A stretch of DNA of 15,041 bases from CAJBLF01 sp964495825 (lineage in GTDB: Bacteria; Patescibacteriota; Gracilibacteria; Absconditabacterales; Absconditicoccaceae), in NCBI GenBank assembly GCA_964495825.1, contig CAZBWI010000064.1, positions 1 to 15,041 on the forward strand, read 5' to 3'. Each line of letters begins with the position of its first letter. The stretch's first letter is position 1. Below are positions 6,126 through 15,041 of this stretch, piece after piece. Below the pieces are notes generated by a model, which did not search any database, was not told the DNA's origin, and saw nothing but the letters and a program-made list of their open reading frames with translations. A program made the translations under genes and the position numbers.

Positions 6126-9100
6126 ATGGAATTAGGACTATGTGAACAATTAATCCAGAATGCCTACAATAAAAATCCAGCAGGACTGGAAAATATTTCG
6201 CAATTGACAAATACAGCACGAGGAACAAATAAATTGACGTGCATGCAACTAATGGGAGGAACTACACAAATCAAAAATTTCCTTTTGGGTAAACCATATA
6301 CACCAACAAAAACAACCACAGGTCCAGGATTTTCCACCATACCGAGCGAAAAAGATCAACAAGCAATGCAGACGACAACAACCACAAATACCAGTGCTGA
6401 ACGAAAAACAAACCTAATAGAATACGGACATTATGCACTCAACGGCCTCATAATTTTTATAGGAAGTATGCTATTTTTGATCCTTATCAGAAATATGATG
6501 AGGTTTTTTTATGACGTATTCAATTCAGGAAGAATCATCTATCTCAAAGTTTTGTTGCCAAGAGGACAAAGTAAGCTCGATCGTGAACAAGAGAAGGAAT
6601 TGGCAAAAGATATGAAAGAGAAAATCTGACGTATGGCACAGGTATTCCACAACTTCCACAAGATATGATCATTGAGTATGAGAGAAAATATAATGAGAAA
6701 ACTGTTTGATAAACCAAAGACAACACTCATTTATCATTATGAAGATGGATTGCTCAATTTCATCATAGGAACCTATCCAGAATATCAAAAAGTCCTAGAA
6801 GGTGCCATATCGGCACAGTTCCCGAACTGTTCAATCGAAAGAACGCTCAAACCAAAATTTTTCAAAAAAAAATATTATGACATCATCCCTATCGAGCCAA
6901 AAAAAGATCCAGTATTCAATATCAAGACATTCAAACAGCAACCGGATGATCCAATAAACAATATCATCGATTCAATAGGAAAAATCTCTAGATACGATAC
7001 ACTGAGCATCATTATACCAATCAAACCATTGGGTGATTGGTTCAATAAGAAATCACAGAAAGCGGTAGATAGATTATACAAAAATTTGCCAGTCTATGGA
7101 ACCAACCATGCATGGCGGACATATTTCATTATGCCATGGAAGCTCATAGGATTTCTCATCAACGGACCGAGCGAAAAATTGTTAACCAACAAAAAAGAAG
7201 AAGATAACGTCACCATGGTACGTATGGTCAAAGCCAAAGAAGATTATCTCAACGCTATGGGTGAAGAAGCATCACTACCGTTTTTCAATTCAGGGATCCT
7301 GGTAGCGACAAGTTCTGATGACAAAACAAATCTAGACAAGAATATGGATCAAATTGTAAGCTCCTTGACGATATATGGAGACGAATATGGAAATGAGCTC
7401 ATAGAACCTTATGGCAAAACAGATGCTTTCTGACGATTACTTAAACCGTTACGGAAGATAGCGATGAACAATTTCATCACAAGATTCGGATTTAAGAGAA
7501 ATATTTTCGGAATCAATGAATTGACATCATTATACCATTTCCCTGATGCGACCTACAACCGTTCACCAATCATCTCATGGATGCAATACAAAGTATTGCC
7601 AGCTCCAGAGAATTTACCGATCCCCAAACAAGAAAATGGATATATTATGGGAGGTATACTTGCAGAATCATACAAAGAAGGAAAACTAGACAATATCCTC
7701 CAAGAATACAGAACCCATCGAGCAGTTGGAGAGATACATCGTAGGGAAGAAATTCTAGAACCAGTAGAAAAATTCACCACACAAGAACTCGCTACCAAAG
7801 AAATCATAGAAAAAGACGGTAAAAAATTCGTCAAAACAACAGTCCAAAAAAAAGGACTTGGCTATAAACTCTACAAAGACGCTATCCTACTTGGGACAAA
7901 TATCTATAGAAACACCTACTCCCCTGTCTATATGAAAAGAGATGATAGGATGAGGCACTATTATTGTGTAGGAAAATCAGGTACATGAAAATCCGTATTC
8001 TTGCAAACCATAGCTAGACAAGATATTCGGAACGGTGACGGTATCTGTCTGATTGATCCACATGGCGATCTAGCAGAAGATATGCTTGCCTATATTCCCA
8101 AAGAAAGAGCAAAAGACGTCATCTATTTCGACGCAGGAAACGAAGAAAGACCAATGGGATTGAATATGTACGAAATCAATATTCTCGATGAAGCAGATAG
8201 AGTCGTCAATGACGCCACGGAAATATTCTTGAAAATGTTCGGACCTGAAATTTTCGGACCGAGATTGCAGGAATACTTCAAATACGGATCACTGACACTA
8301 CTTGAAGACTTCGAAGATAGACCAACACTGTTGGATGTTGTCAGACTCTTCACCGACGAAGGATATAGAGAATATAAAGTCAAAAAGGTTACAAATCCTA
8401 CTGTCAAAAACCGATGGGAAAGAACATATAATGCTATGGGAGATAGGGAAAAACAAGAGATTATCCCATATTTCTCAGCAAAATTCGTTTCATTCAATAC
8501 CAACAGACTCATCAGAAATATTATTGGTCAAACAAAATCAGCATTCAAATTTGAAGATGTCATGGACAATAGGAAGATCCTCATCATCAATCTCTCCAAA
8601 GGTAAAATCGGTGAGTTGAATGCAAACCTACTGGGTATGATTATGGTCTCCAAAATCTATACCGCAGCGATGGCGAGAGCAAGAATGGAAGAAAAAGACA
8701 GAAAAGATTTCTTCCTATATGTGGATGAGTTCCAAAACTTCGTATCAGGAACATTCGCAGACATCTTATCAGAAGCGAGAAAATATAGACTTTCACTCAT
8801 CATGGCGCATCAATATATCGCACAGCTAGAACCACCAAAAGGACTCGGTGATGTAGGATGAGGAAAAAACGACGTAAAAGCAGCAGTATTTGGTAACGTA
8901 GGTACGATGCAATCATTCAAAGTAGGTGCACCTGATGCTGAATTTCTCGAAAAGGAATATGCTCCAGTATTGTCACAAGAAGATATCGTAGGTATTGCAA
9001 ACTATAAAGCATATATCAAACTAAATATAGACAATGCTACTTCTCGTGCATTTAGTATGAATATGATCTATACCAAAGATTACCAGAACAAAAGAATAGT

Positions 9101-9362
9101 CCCTATTCTCAAAGAATATTCAGCAAAAAAATATGGAAGAAAGAGGGAATTCGTCGATGCGGAGATGGAAGCGAGATTGGGCATCAACACAGACGAAACG
9201 AAACTACCAAAACAAACAGAAGCAGAAAAGATAGCAGCAGAAGAGCACGAAAAAGCATTAGCGATACAACCAAAACCTGAAGCTCCGCATGTTCCTATCA
9301 CAGAAGCACCTGGAACACAACAAGAACCTCAGGCAGAAAACCAAACAAATACAAAAACATAA
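6126..9362 (+). CDS. VirD4/TraG-like (HerA/FtsK superfamily) membrane-anchored DNA-pump ATPase
   Basis: Five in-frame TGAs (6627, 6666, 7431, 7986, 8859) break this gene under the standard code. Read as Gly they give one 1078-aa protein. The Walker A motif GKSGTGKS (616-623) is complete only if the TGA at 7986 is Gly621. It is followed by the IDPHGDLAEDM segment typical of coupling-protein-like ATPases of CPR bacteria, and by Walker B YVDEFQNF (D867, E868) with SEARKYRLSLIMAHQY just after. The N-terminus has about 100 polar, Thr-rich residues, one membrane helix (about 104-123) and a roughly 480-residue region before the motor. The C-terminal 80 residues are a charged, Pro/Glu-rich disordered tail. 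Family members pump DNA or deliver substrates to type IV secretion or pilus machines. No relaxase, VirB4 or pilin is in the window, so the partner machine is unknown. Confidence 0.88.
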
Positions 9363-9438
9363 GCTTTTGTATATAGTCAATACTATCAAAAAAGACAGAT
9401 ATAAACAATAAAAAAATTACCAAACCACCAAAAATATA

Positions 9439-10629
9439 TTAGTAGACTATCTGAATAATTTCCCCTCTTTTATGCTTCGGATCAACAGGAACTTTGATAT
9501 AATTCTCCGTCCGGCCCGATCATTTCCCTTCGACCAACACATTATGTGTAATTCACTTATTTAGCTGATGAAATTCCTCTGCGAGTTTGTCAGCTATTTT
9601 TTTTAATTCCTTTTCTCTCTGTTTTTTGGTAATAGTATCAATTTGATCAGGTAATAAAGAAGCAGGAATTGGTTCGCCGATATGATGATCAGAAAACGGG
9701 AACGAATGAACTTTGTTTATCTTATATTTCTGTATTCATTGTAAAGTTTCGTTGAATTCTTGTTCCGTCTCTCACGGGAATCCGACGATAATATCAGCTC
9801 AAATAGAAAGAGGAACTTTGGTTTTTACAGAACGAATTTTAGTCAGCACTGAATCAAGGATTTGACTATCATAATTTCTCTTCATGCGTTGAAGTACAGA
9901 ATCAGAAAAACTCTGAATAGAGAAATGAAAATGCGGAAGTATCCTTGGATTCTCAATCACAGTAAAAAATTCATCGTCCAGGTATTCAGGTCATAATGAT
10001 GATATTCTTATCCTTGGTATCTGAGTATTCTCGAGAATATTCTTAAGCAGTGAAGTGAATTTAGATTCTTCCGGTTTCGTAGAGTTCGAACATCACCATG
10101 CAGCGATATTTACTCCGGTAAGCACAACTTCTTTGCCTCAGGACTGAAAGAACTCGTTGATTTCAGTGATGATATCGTCTAACGGTCTCGTCATATGCAT
10201 TCCTCTTTTGTGGACGGTCAGACAAAATGAACAATAATTATCACAACCTGTTTGAATGACTATAAAACTTTTGGTATAAATATTTTTCCTTCACTCTGAA
10301 TTCTGAACTCTAAATTCTACATTCGATGGTTGTTCTGGAAGCAACGTGATGAAGTCCGAGAAAGAATACAATTCAGGATACAATTCATAGAATCTATCAA
10401 TTGAAATGGTCTTACCTCTTTTGAGAGATCCACAACCAGTAATATAGAGATGATATCATTCAGATAATTTTTTCTTAGCTAATTTTACCCGCTTCTGCTT
10501 TGCTCTATCTGTCACCTCACACGTAGCAAGCATATACGAATTATCAGCAACATTATGGTGACGAAAATAGTCCAACCATTGATTTAGGTAATATTTATTG
10601 AGTCTACAACCGAAGATACTATACTCCAT
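9439..10629 (-). CDS. mtaB: MtaB/MiaB-family tRNA methylthiotransferase
   Basis: This 396-aa protein is recovered by reading ten TGA codons as Gly; no open stretch of useful length exists otherwise. The N-terminal UPF0004 domain shows its three iron-sulfur cysteines: C8 (FGCRLN), C37 (ATCEVTDRA) and C66 (ITGCGS). The radical-SAM domain has CxxxCxxC at C129, C133 and C136 (QTGCDNYCSFC), then TGVNIAAWG and IVGFPGETEQEF. The C-terminus (GSGRTENYIKVPVD) is a TRAM-like RNA-binding end. GCRLN with ATCEVT points to MtaB, which adds a methylthio group to t6A37 in ANN-decoding tRNAs, rather than to MiaB or RimO. A 7-bp repeat array (10293-10326) is translated in frame between the two domains. ATG 10629 lies 106 bp after secA on the same strand. 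MiaB is the alternative call. Confidence 0.9.
10293..10326. repeat. 7-bp tandem repeat array inside mtaB (array D)
   Basis: Units ACTCTGA, ATTCTGA, ACTCTAA, ATTCTAC and ATTCGAT. On the coding strand it encodes VEFRVQNSEG (residues 104-113) in the linker before the radical-SAM cysteines. It is nearly the same sequence as array C in gatA. Confidence 0.7.
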
Positions 10630-10636
10630 TTTTAAA

Positions 10637-10728
10637 ATTAAGAATTAAGAGCTTCGTTTATTAAGAATTAAGAATATTTGAAATTTTTTACAACAAAATT
10701 CTTACTCCTTAATTCTTAATCCTTAATA
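10637..10728. repeat. 7-bp repeats with inverted copies in the secA-mtaB gap (array E)
   Basis: ATTAAGA occurs twice in tandem at 10637-10650, and CTTACTC, CTTAATT, CTTAATC, CTTAATA run in tandem at 10701-10728. TTAAGAATTAAG at 10661-10672 is the exact reverse complement of CTTAATTCTTAA at 10708-10719, so the 106-bp gap can form an AT-rich hairpin. It has no GC-rich stem and may or may not act as a terminator for secA. Confidence 0.65.
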
Positions 10729-10735
10729 TAAATTT

Positions 10736-13700
10736 TTATTTAGCTCAACAACATTTCTTGTATTTTTTGCCGGAACCACAAGGACATGGATCATTGGGTC
10801 TTATCTTGTTTCCTGGTTGTGGAACAACAGGTTCATCAAAAACTTCAGGCGTTCATTTTGGGGTATCCTTGTCATCAACCTCAAATACTTCGAATCCGTC
10901 AGTATGTTCAAATACCATTTTCTTAGGAGCTGGTTGCGGTTTCTGGATTTCAACTGCTTTCATCTCTGATCATACTTTCTCGAGCATCTTGAGATACTCC
11001 GCCTCGCTCTTGGAACCGACTTCTATAACCTGCTGTACAGGAGTTTGTTGTTGCTGCTGAAGCAGTTCAAAATCGATACCAGCAATATATGCAGTGACAT
11101 CAAATTTTAATCTATATAACAATGTCTGAAATTTTTCATATGCCTCTGATTTGTACACAACCAACGGATCAAGTTGTGCATATCACATCAAACCAACCTT
11201 ATCTCTGAGATATTCCATTTCATCGAGATGTTTAACCCGAAGCGTATCCAAGTGATACAAATATACATCCTTAAAAATCTGATACAACCTATCGACATCC
11301 ATCATAGCAAATTTCGCCTTGAGCTGATCAAGCATAAAAAGAGAAAGCTCTACTTGTAGCTTATCAAAGGTCATTTCCTCAAACATCTGGAATTGTTTAT
11401 GATCAAGCTTCAGTGAAAATTCTTTGTCCATAACGCGAAGAAATTGTGCAGGAGATTGTCCGAGCACCTGTGAATTTGCTATCTGCTGACGAACGATATC
11501 TGACATATTCTCTTCGATTTCAAGCTTGATTTGTTCGACAAGATATTTCCTCAACTCTTCATCAGTTTCACTTGCTAAGATATCATCTCTTTTTTTGTAG
11601 ATAGCTTGTCTCTGCTTATTGATAACACTATCATAATCAAAAAGATGTTTTCTAATACCAAAATGTCGTCACTCCATCTGTTTCTGAGCTCTGATGATAG
11701 AATTGGTAAATTGCTTCTGACTAAGTTCAAGATTTTCCAGCTCTGATTTTCCAAGCAACATCGCAGCGACAGACTGTATCCTTTCACCTCCCATCTTACG
11801 CATGATCATATCATCTAGTGCAACGAAAAAGACAGAAACTCCAGGATCACCTTGTCTTCCTGCACGTCCTCTAAGCTGATTATCTATCCTCCTAGATTCG
11901 TGTTTTTCTGTACCAAGAATAAAAAGTCCATAGTGAAAATCCTGTTCAAGAGTATCTTGTATTTCACTGTCAGCTGGTTTGCAAATAATCTCAGCAAATG
12001 CATCGATATTCTGTTTCTTGTTTCTATTAAATTTGATTTTCATCATAATGTCATCATAACGTACTCGATCATTTTCAGCCTCCCTGATTAATTCATCGCT
12101 CATACCAAGCATCCTTCTGATACCATCCATAGTAAGTTCAAATTCGACTTGAGAATATACCACTGCAGAGATACCTTTTGGGTCTCCCTTTATTCCTTTC
12201 ACCATAGATTTGATTCGCTTTGCATAATTGTCAGCAAGTTTTTCATTCAATCCTGGCTCAAGCTTGATATCAGTTCCCCTACCAGCCATATTGGTAGCGA
12301 CGACGACGCTTTTAAATTTTCATGCTTGAGAAACAATATGTGCTTCCTGTTCATGAAACTTTGCATTCAAGACATAATGAGTGATTGCCTCCTTTTCCAA
12401 CATACGAGAAACATATTCGGATGTCGCGATATTAGCAGTACCGATCAAAATAGGTTGTCCTATCTCATGAGCAAATTGGATATGCTGTTTCACAAATTTC
12501 CATTTGATAGATTCATTGTAAAACACTTTATCATTTTTATCGACTCTAATCGTAGGCTTGTTGGTAGGAACCTCAAGGACAGAAAGTTCATAGATCTTTT
12601 CAAATTCCTCTCCTTCTGTCAATGCTGTACCCGTCATACCACAGAGTTTCTGGTACTGCTTAAAAAAATTCTGATAAGTAATAGTCGCCAACGTCTTGGA
12701 TTCTCTCTGGATCCTCACTCATTCCTTAGCTTCAATAGCTTGATGTAATCATTCAGAAAATCTTCTTCCTGGCATCGTACGACCCGTATGCTCATCAACG
12801 ATGAGCACCTCATTATCCTTGACAATATATTCCTTGTCTCTTTCATACACTGCATGTGCACGAAGTGCATTCTCTATATGATGAATCTCCTCATATCAGA
12901 GATCTCTATAAAGATTTTCCACATTAAGAATTTTTTCTAATTTAGCGATACCCCTACCACTAAGTGAAGCAGTTTTGGTTTTTTCATCGATATAATAATC
13001 GCCATCTTCCTCCTGATGTATTCAGGTTCCTTTGTCCGTAAGCAATTCCTGAAGTAATCATTTGGACACCTTCTTTTTTCCTGAACATGGGGTCAAACCT
13101 CTCGCTATCTGTGCATAATAGATATATTTCTCTGTTGCCTCTTCATTGGGCTGAGAGATAATAAGCGGTGTTCTCGCCTCATCGATCAAAATACTATCAA
13201 TCTCATCCACAATTGCATAATTGAGTGGTCTTCGAATAAGTGATCTTTCTTTCATAGATTTTACAAGATTATCTCTCAGATAATCAAATCCGAGTTCTGA
13301 GTTCTCTACATAGGTAATATCTTTGGAATATTCTTCTCTTCTCTTATGTAATGGAACAGTTTTGGTCACGCAACCGCAAGTAAGTCACAATCGGGAATAT
13401 ACATGTCACATCCATTGTGCATCACGAGATGCGAGATAATCATTGACAGTAACAACATGAACACCCTTGCCAGCTAATGCATTCAAATAAACCGGTGCGA
13501 CAGCAACCAATGTTTTCCCTTCTCACGTCTTCATTTCGGCGATGATCCCTTTGTGTAAGATGATTCATCATAAGAGCTGTACATCATAAGGAACCATATT
13601 TCGGATCATTTTTTCTCATTTGACCTCAATCTCTGATCCCACCATCCTTTTGCAGGCCTGCTTGACGACTGCAAATGCTTCAGGAAGAATATCATCCAAA

Positions 13701-13876
13701 GTCTCACCCTGAGCAATTCTATCCTTGAATTCTTGAGTCTTTGCCTTGATCTGATCATCGGACAACAAATTAAATTCAGAAAAATAGTCATTTATAGTTT
13801 TGACGATAGGCAAAAGTTTATTAAGCTGTTTTTGGTTATAATCCCCTGCTATCAAAGTAATCAATTTTCCAAACAT
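10736..13876 (-). CDS. secA: Preprotein translocase ATPase SecA
   Basis: This 1046-aa SecA drives preproteins through SecYEG with ATP. At least sixteen TGA codons are read as Gly. Visible motifs: Walker A MKTGEGKT (115-122, K121), DEAD-type VDEIDSILIDEARTPLI (D224, E225), VDEHTGRTMPGRRFSEGLHQ, CGMTGTALTE, ATNMAGRGTDIKL (near 527-539), RIDNQLRGRAGRQGDPG (663-679), IRKHLFDYDSV and the helical wing and scaffold region ending GLMGYAQLDPLVVYK. The C-terminus carries the zinc-binding SEC-C motif CPCGSGKKYKKCC (1031-1043), which binds SecB or ribosomes in relatives. About 110 residues lie between GTDIKL and GLFILGTEKH, against about 40 in E. coli, which accounts for part of the extra length (E. coli has 901 aa). 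A poly-Gln run precedes the acidic C-terminal linker. ATG 13876 matches the usual SecA N-terminus. Confidence 0.97.
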
Positions 13877-13927
13877 GTTTTTTCGAAATTGCTAAAATAA
13901 ATACCCGCCGGAGCGGATAACACATCG

Positions 13928-13955
13928 ATAGTAGGAATTTTGGACCATAAAACAA
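13928..13955 (-). promoter_or_regulatory. Possible secA promoter between the gene and the IS30 element
   Basis: On the minus strand TTGTTT (13955-13950) and TACTAT (13933-13928) are 16 bp apart, about 50 bases before the secA ATG. The boxes are only moderate matches. They lie 18 bp inside the left end of the IS, so the insertion left this promoter intact. Confidence 0.4.
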
Positions 13956-13973
13956 TGGAAAATAAAAAAATAA

Positions 13974-13997
13974 AAATTTAAGTTCGAAATGTACAGG
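13974..13997 (+). repeat. IS30 left terminal inverted repeat
   Basis: 24 bp, matching the reverse complement of 15015-15038 at 20 positions. The core TCGAAATG and the inner ACAGG are identical in both ends. Confidence 0.85.
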
Positions 13998-14039
13998 AAG
14001 TAAATATAAGCAAAAGTATTTATTGCCGTGAGATGGAAA

Positions 14040-15014
14040 ATGGCGCATACACAGTTATCTAAAGAAGAAAGAGAACTTATAGCAATACATTACAGTCAAT
14101 GATCGAGTTATGCTGCAATAGGTAGAATTATAGGTCGTCCACATACAACAGTAAAGAGAGAAATAGAGCGTAATGGAACTGATGATCGATCAAAAGTTTG
14201 CATTAAGTATTCATGTTTCTTGGCTGATGCAAGAAGCAAAGAAAGGAAGATCAAAGCGAATCGTAAACGTAAGAAACTCCTTAAAATGCATTGGTTACGT
14301 GAATTTATACACAAGAAATTAGCTAGTAAAGAAGAATCATGGGCACCAGATACATTAGCAAAACGCCTAAAGAATGAGAGATGAATAACAATATCATGAA
14401 CTACTATTTATTCTTTTATACATAACAATTCTCCGACATGGAAACAATATCTAAGACATTGAAATTGATATAAGCCTTATGGCACAAGCAAATGATATAA
14501 GCGTTATTTAGATAGCAAACATATATCATTGAGACCTATTGAAGCCAATGAACGTAGTACATTATGACATTATGAATGAGACACGGTTATGGGAAGTTGA
14601 AAAACTAATTTGCTGACTGTGAATGATAGAAAATCGAGAATGGTATTTATTAAAAAGCTATACTCACTTCAAGCAAGTGAAACTACCTATAAATTACTAG
14701 ATATCTTTAAGGACAAAGAATTAAAAACAATAACATTCGATAGATGAAGTGAATTTGCATATTATGAACCCATAGAAAAAAGACTATGATGAGATGTATA
14801 TTTTACAAGTCCTTATTCATCATGGCAGAAATGAGAACTAGAAAGAAACAACAGAGAAATTAGGGTGTATTTACCAAAATGATCGTCTTTTGATGATATT
14901 ACCGAAGAAGAATTAAAGAAGATTGAAGATAAAATCAACAGAAAGCCTAGGAAGATACTATGATATAGATGTTCATATGAAGTATTCCATAGTACGACCC
15001 TACATCTTCTTTAA
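14040..15014 (+). CDS. IS30-family DDE transposase, UGA-recoded
   Basis: A 324-aa transposase is obtained by reading fifteen TGA codons as Gly. The N-terminal helix-turn-helix shows LSKEERELIAIHYSQGSS then IGRIIGRPHTTVKREIERN, the IS30 signature for binding the terminal repeats. The catalytic triad is D181 (YEGDTVMG), D234 (TFDRGSEF) and E268 (QKGELERNN), with the classic 33 residues between the second D and E. The end (NRKPRKILGYRCSYEVF) is the usual IS30 C-terminus. It cuts and joins the 24-bp ends for copy-out or circle transposition. The TGAs next to D181 and D234 mean it can work only in a host that reads UGA as Gly (or inserts a tolerated residue). ATG 14040 has only a weak purine stretch upstream. 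Nothing suggests decay. Confidence 0.93.
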
Positions 15015-15038
15015 CCTGTGCATTTCGAGTTGAAATTT
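15015..15038 (-). repeat. IS30 right terminal inverted repeat
   Basis: 24 bp directly after the transposase stop codon, matching 13974-13997 in reverse complement at 20 of 24 positions. Confidence 0.85.
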
Positions 15039-15041
15039 ATA

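Larger units (their letters stand above)
13974..15038 (+). mobile_element. Complete IS30-family insertion sequence, about 1065 bp
   Basis: Terminal inverted repeats (13974-13997 and 15015-15038) match at 20 of 24 positions and enclose one intact transposase gene whose stop codon abuts the right repeat. This is the compact layout of IS30 elements. Only three bases follow the right end, so a target-site duplication cannot be checked here. The left end lies 97 bp before the secA start codon. Confidence 0.88.

Noticed and set aside
6126..9362. Five adjacent short genes in one direction, or a decayed ATPase gene
   Set aside because: All pieces share one frame and are separated only by single TGA codons. 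Reading them as Gly restores conserved motifs, so it is one intact gene.
10758..11060. Plus-strand open frame with several cysteines
   Set aside because: It is the antisense shadow of the SecA C-terminus; the minus strand carries the SEC-C motif and conserved SecA sequence.
12149..12748. Long plus-strand open frame of 199 codons
   Set aside because: It is antisense to the SecA motor domain, and its protein looks like reversed SecA codons with no family features.
13836..14048. Minus-strand open frame crossing the secA start
   Set aside because: It overlaps the well-supported SecA N-terminus and the IS30 left end, and has no start signals or recognisable content.
189..15014. UGA as tryptophan (genetic code 4)
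   Set aside because: TGA lies at invariant glycines (Walker A, GGSSGGS, PVG), and TGG is used for Trp.

Overview
The window comes from a bacterium that reads UGA as glycine (genetic code 25), so Absconditabacteria (SR1) or Gracilibacteria (BD1-5) of the CPR/Patescibacteria is the natural assignment. The evidence is direct. Every large gene is cut by in-frame TGA under the standard code, and TGA falls on invariant glycines: the Walker A motif of a VirD4-like ATPase, the GGSSGGS and PVG motifs of GatA, residues next to conserved SecA motifs, and positions around the DDE residues of an IS30 transposase. TGG is still used for tryptophan. The ORFs between TGAs were therefore joined into full-length genes here. 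The DNA is AT-rich and Shine-Dalgarno sequences are mostly absent.

Layout. 1-188: upstream region with a hairpin and a promoter that would give a leaderless mRNA. 189-1061 (+): primase-polymerase of the archaeo-eukaryotic primase type. 1159-1515 (+): unknown 118-aa protein with a strong ribosome binding site and its own terminator. 1589-2434 (-): unknown 281-aa protein. 2600-2676 and 2775-2846 (-): tRNA-Val(GAC) and tRNA-Arg(GCG), with a decayed tRNA-Val copy at 2537-2568. 2941-4365 (-): gatA. 4410-4913 (-): membrane-anchored Ser/Thr-rich protein. 5042-6004 (+): six-helix membrane protein. 6126-9362 (+): VirD4/TraG-like DNA-pump ATPase of 1078 aa. 9439-10629 (-): MtaB/MiaB-type tRNA methylthiotransferase. 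10736-13876 (-): secA, 1046 aa. 13974-15038: complete IS30-family element with 24-bp inverted repeats and an intact transposase.

Functionally this is a mixed chromosomal neighbourhood. It covers translation (two tRNAs, GatA for Asn/Gln-tRNA formation, MtaB for tRNA modification), protein export (SecA), DNA metabolism (AEP primase) and possible DNA or macromolecule transfer (VirD4-like ATPase next to a polytopic membrane protein). No multigene defence or biosynthetic operon is evident.

The least expected features are a family of degenerate 7-bp tandem repeats, found between genes and also in frame inside gatA and mtaB; a transposon whose transposase uses UGA for about three quarters of its glycines; and very uneven UGA use between genes.
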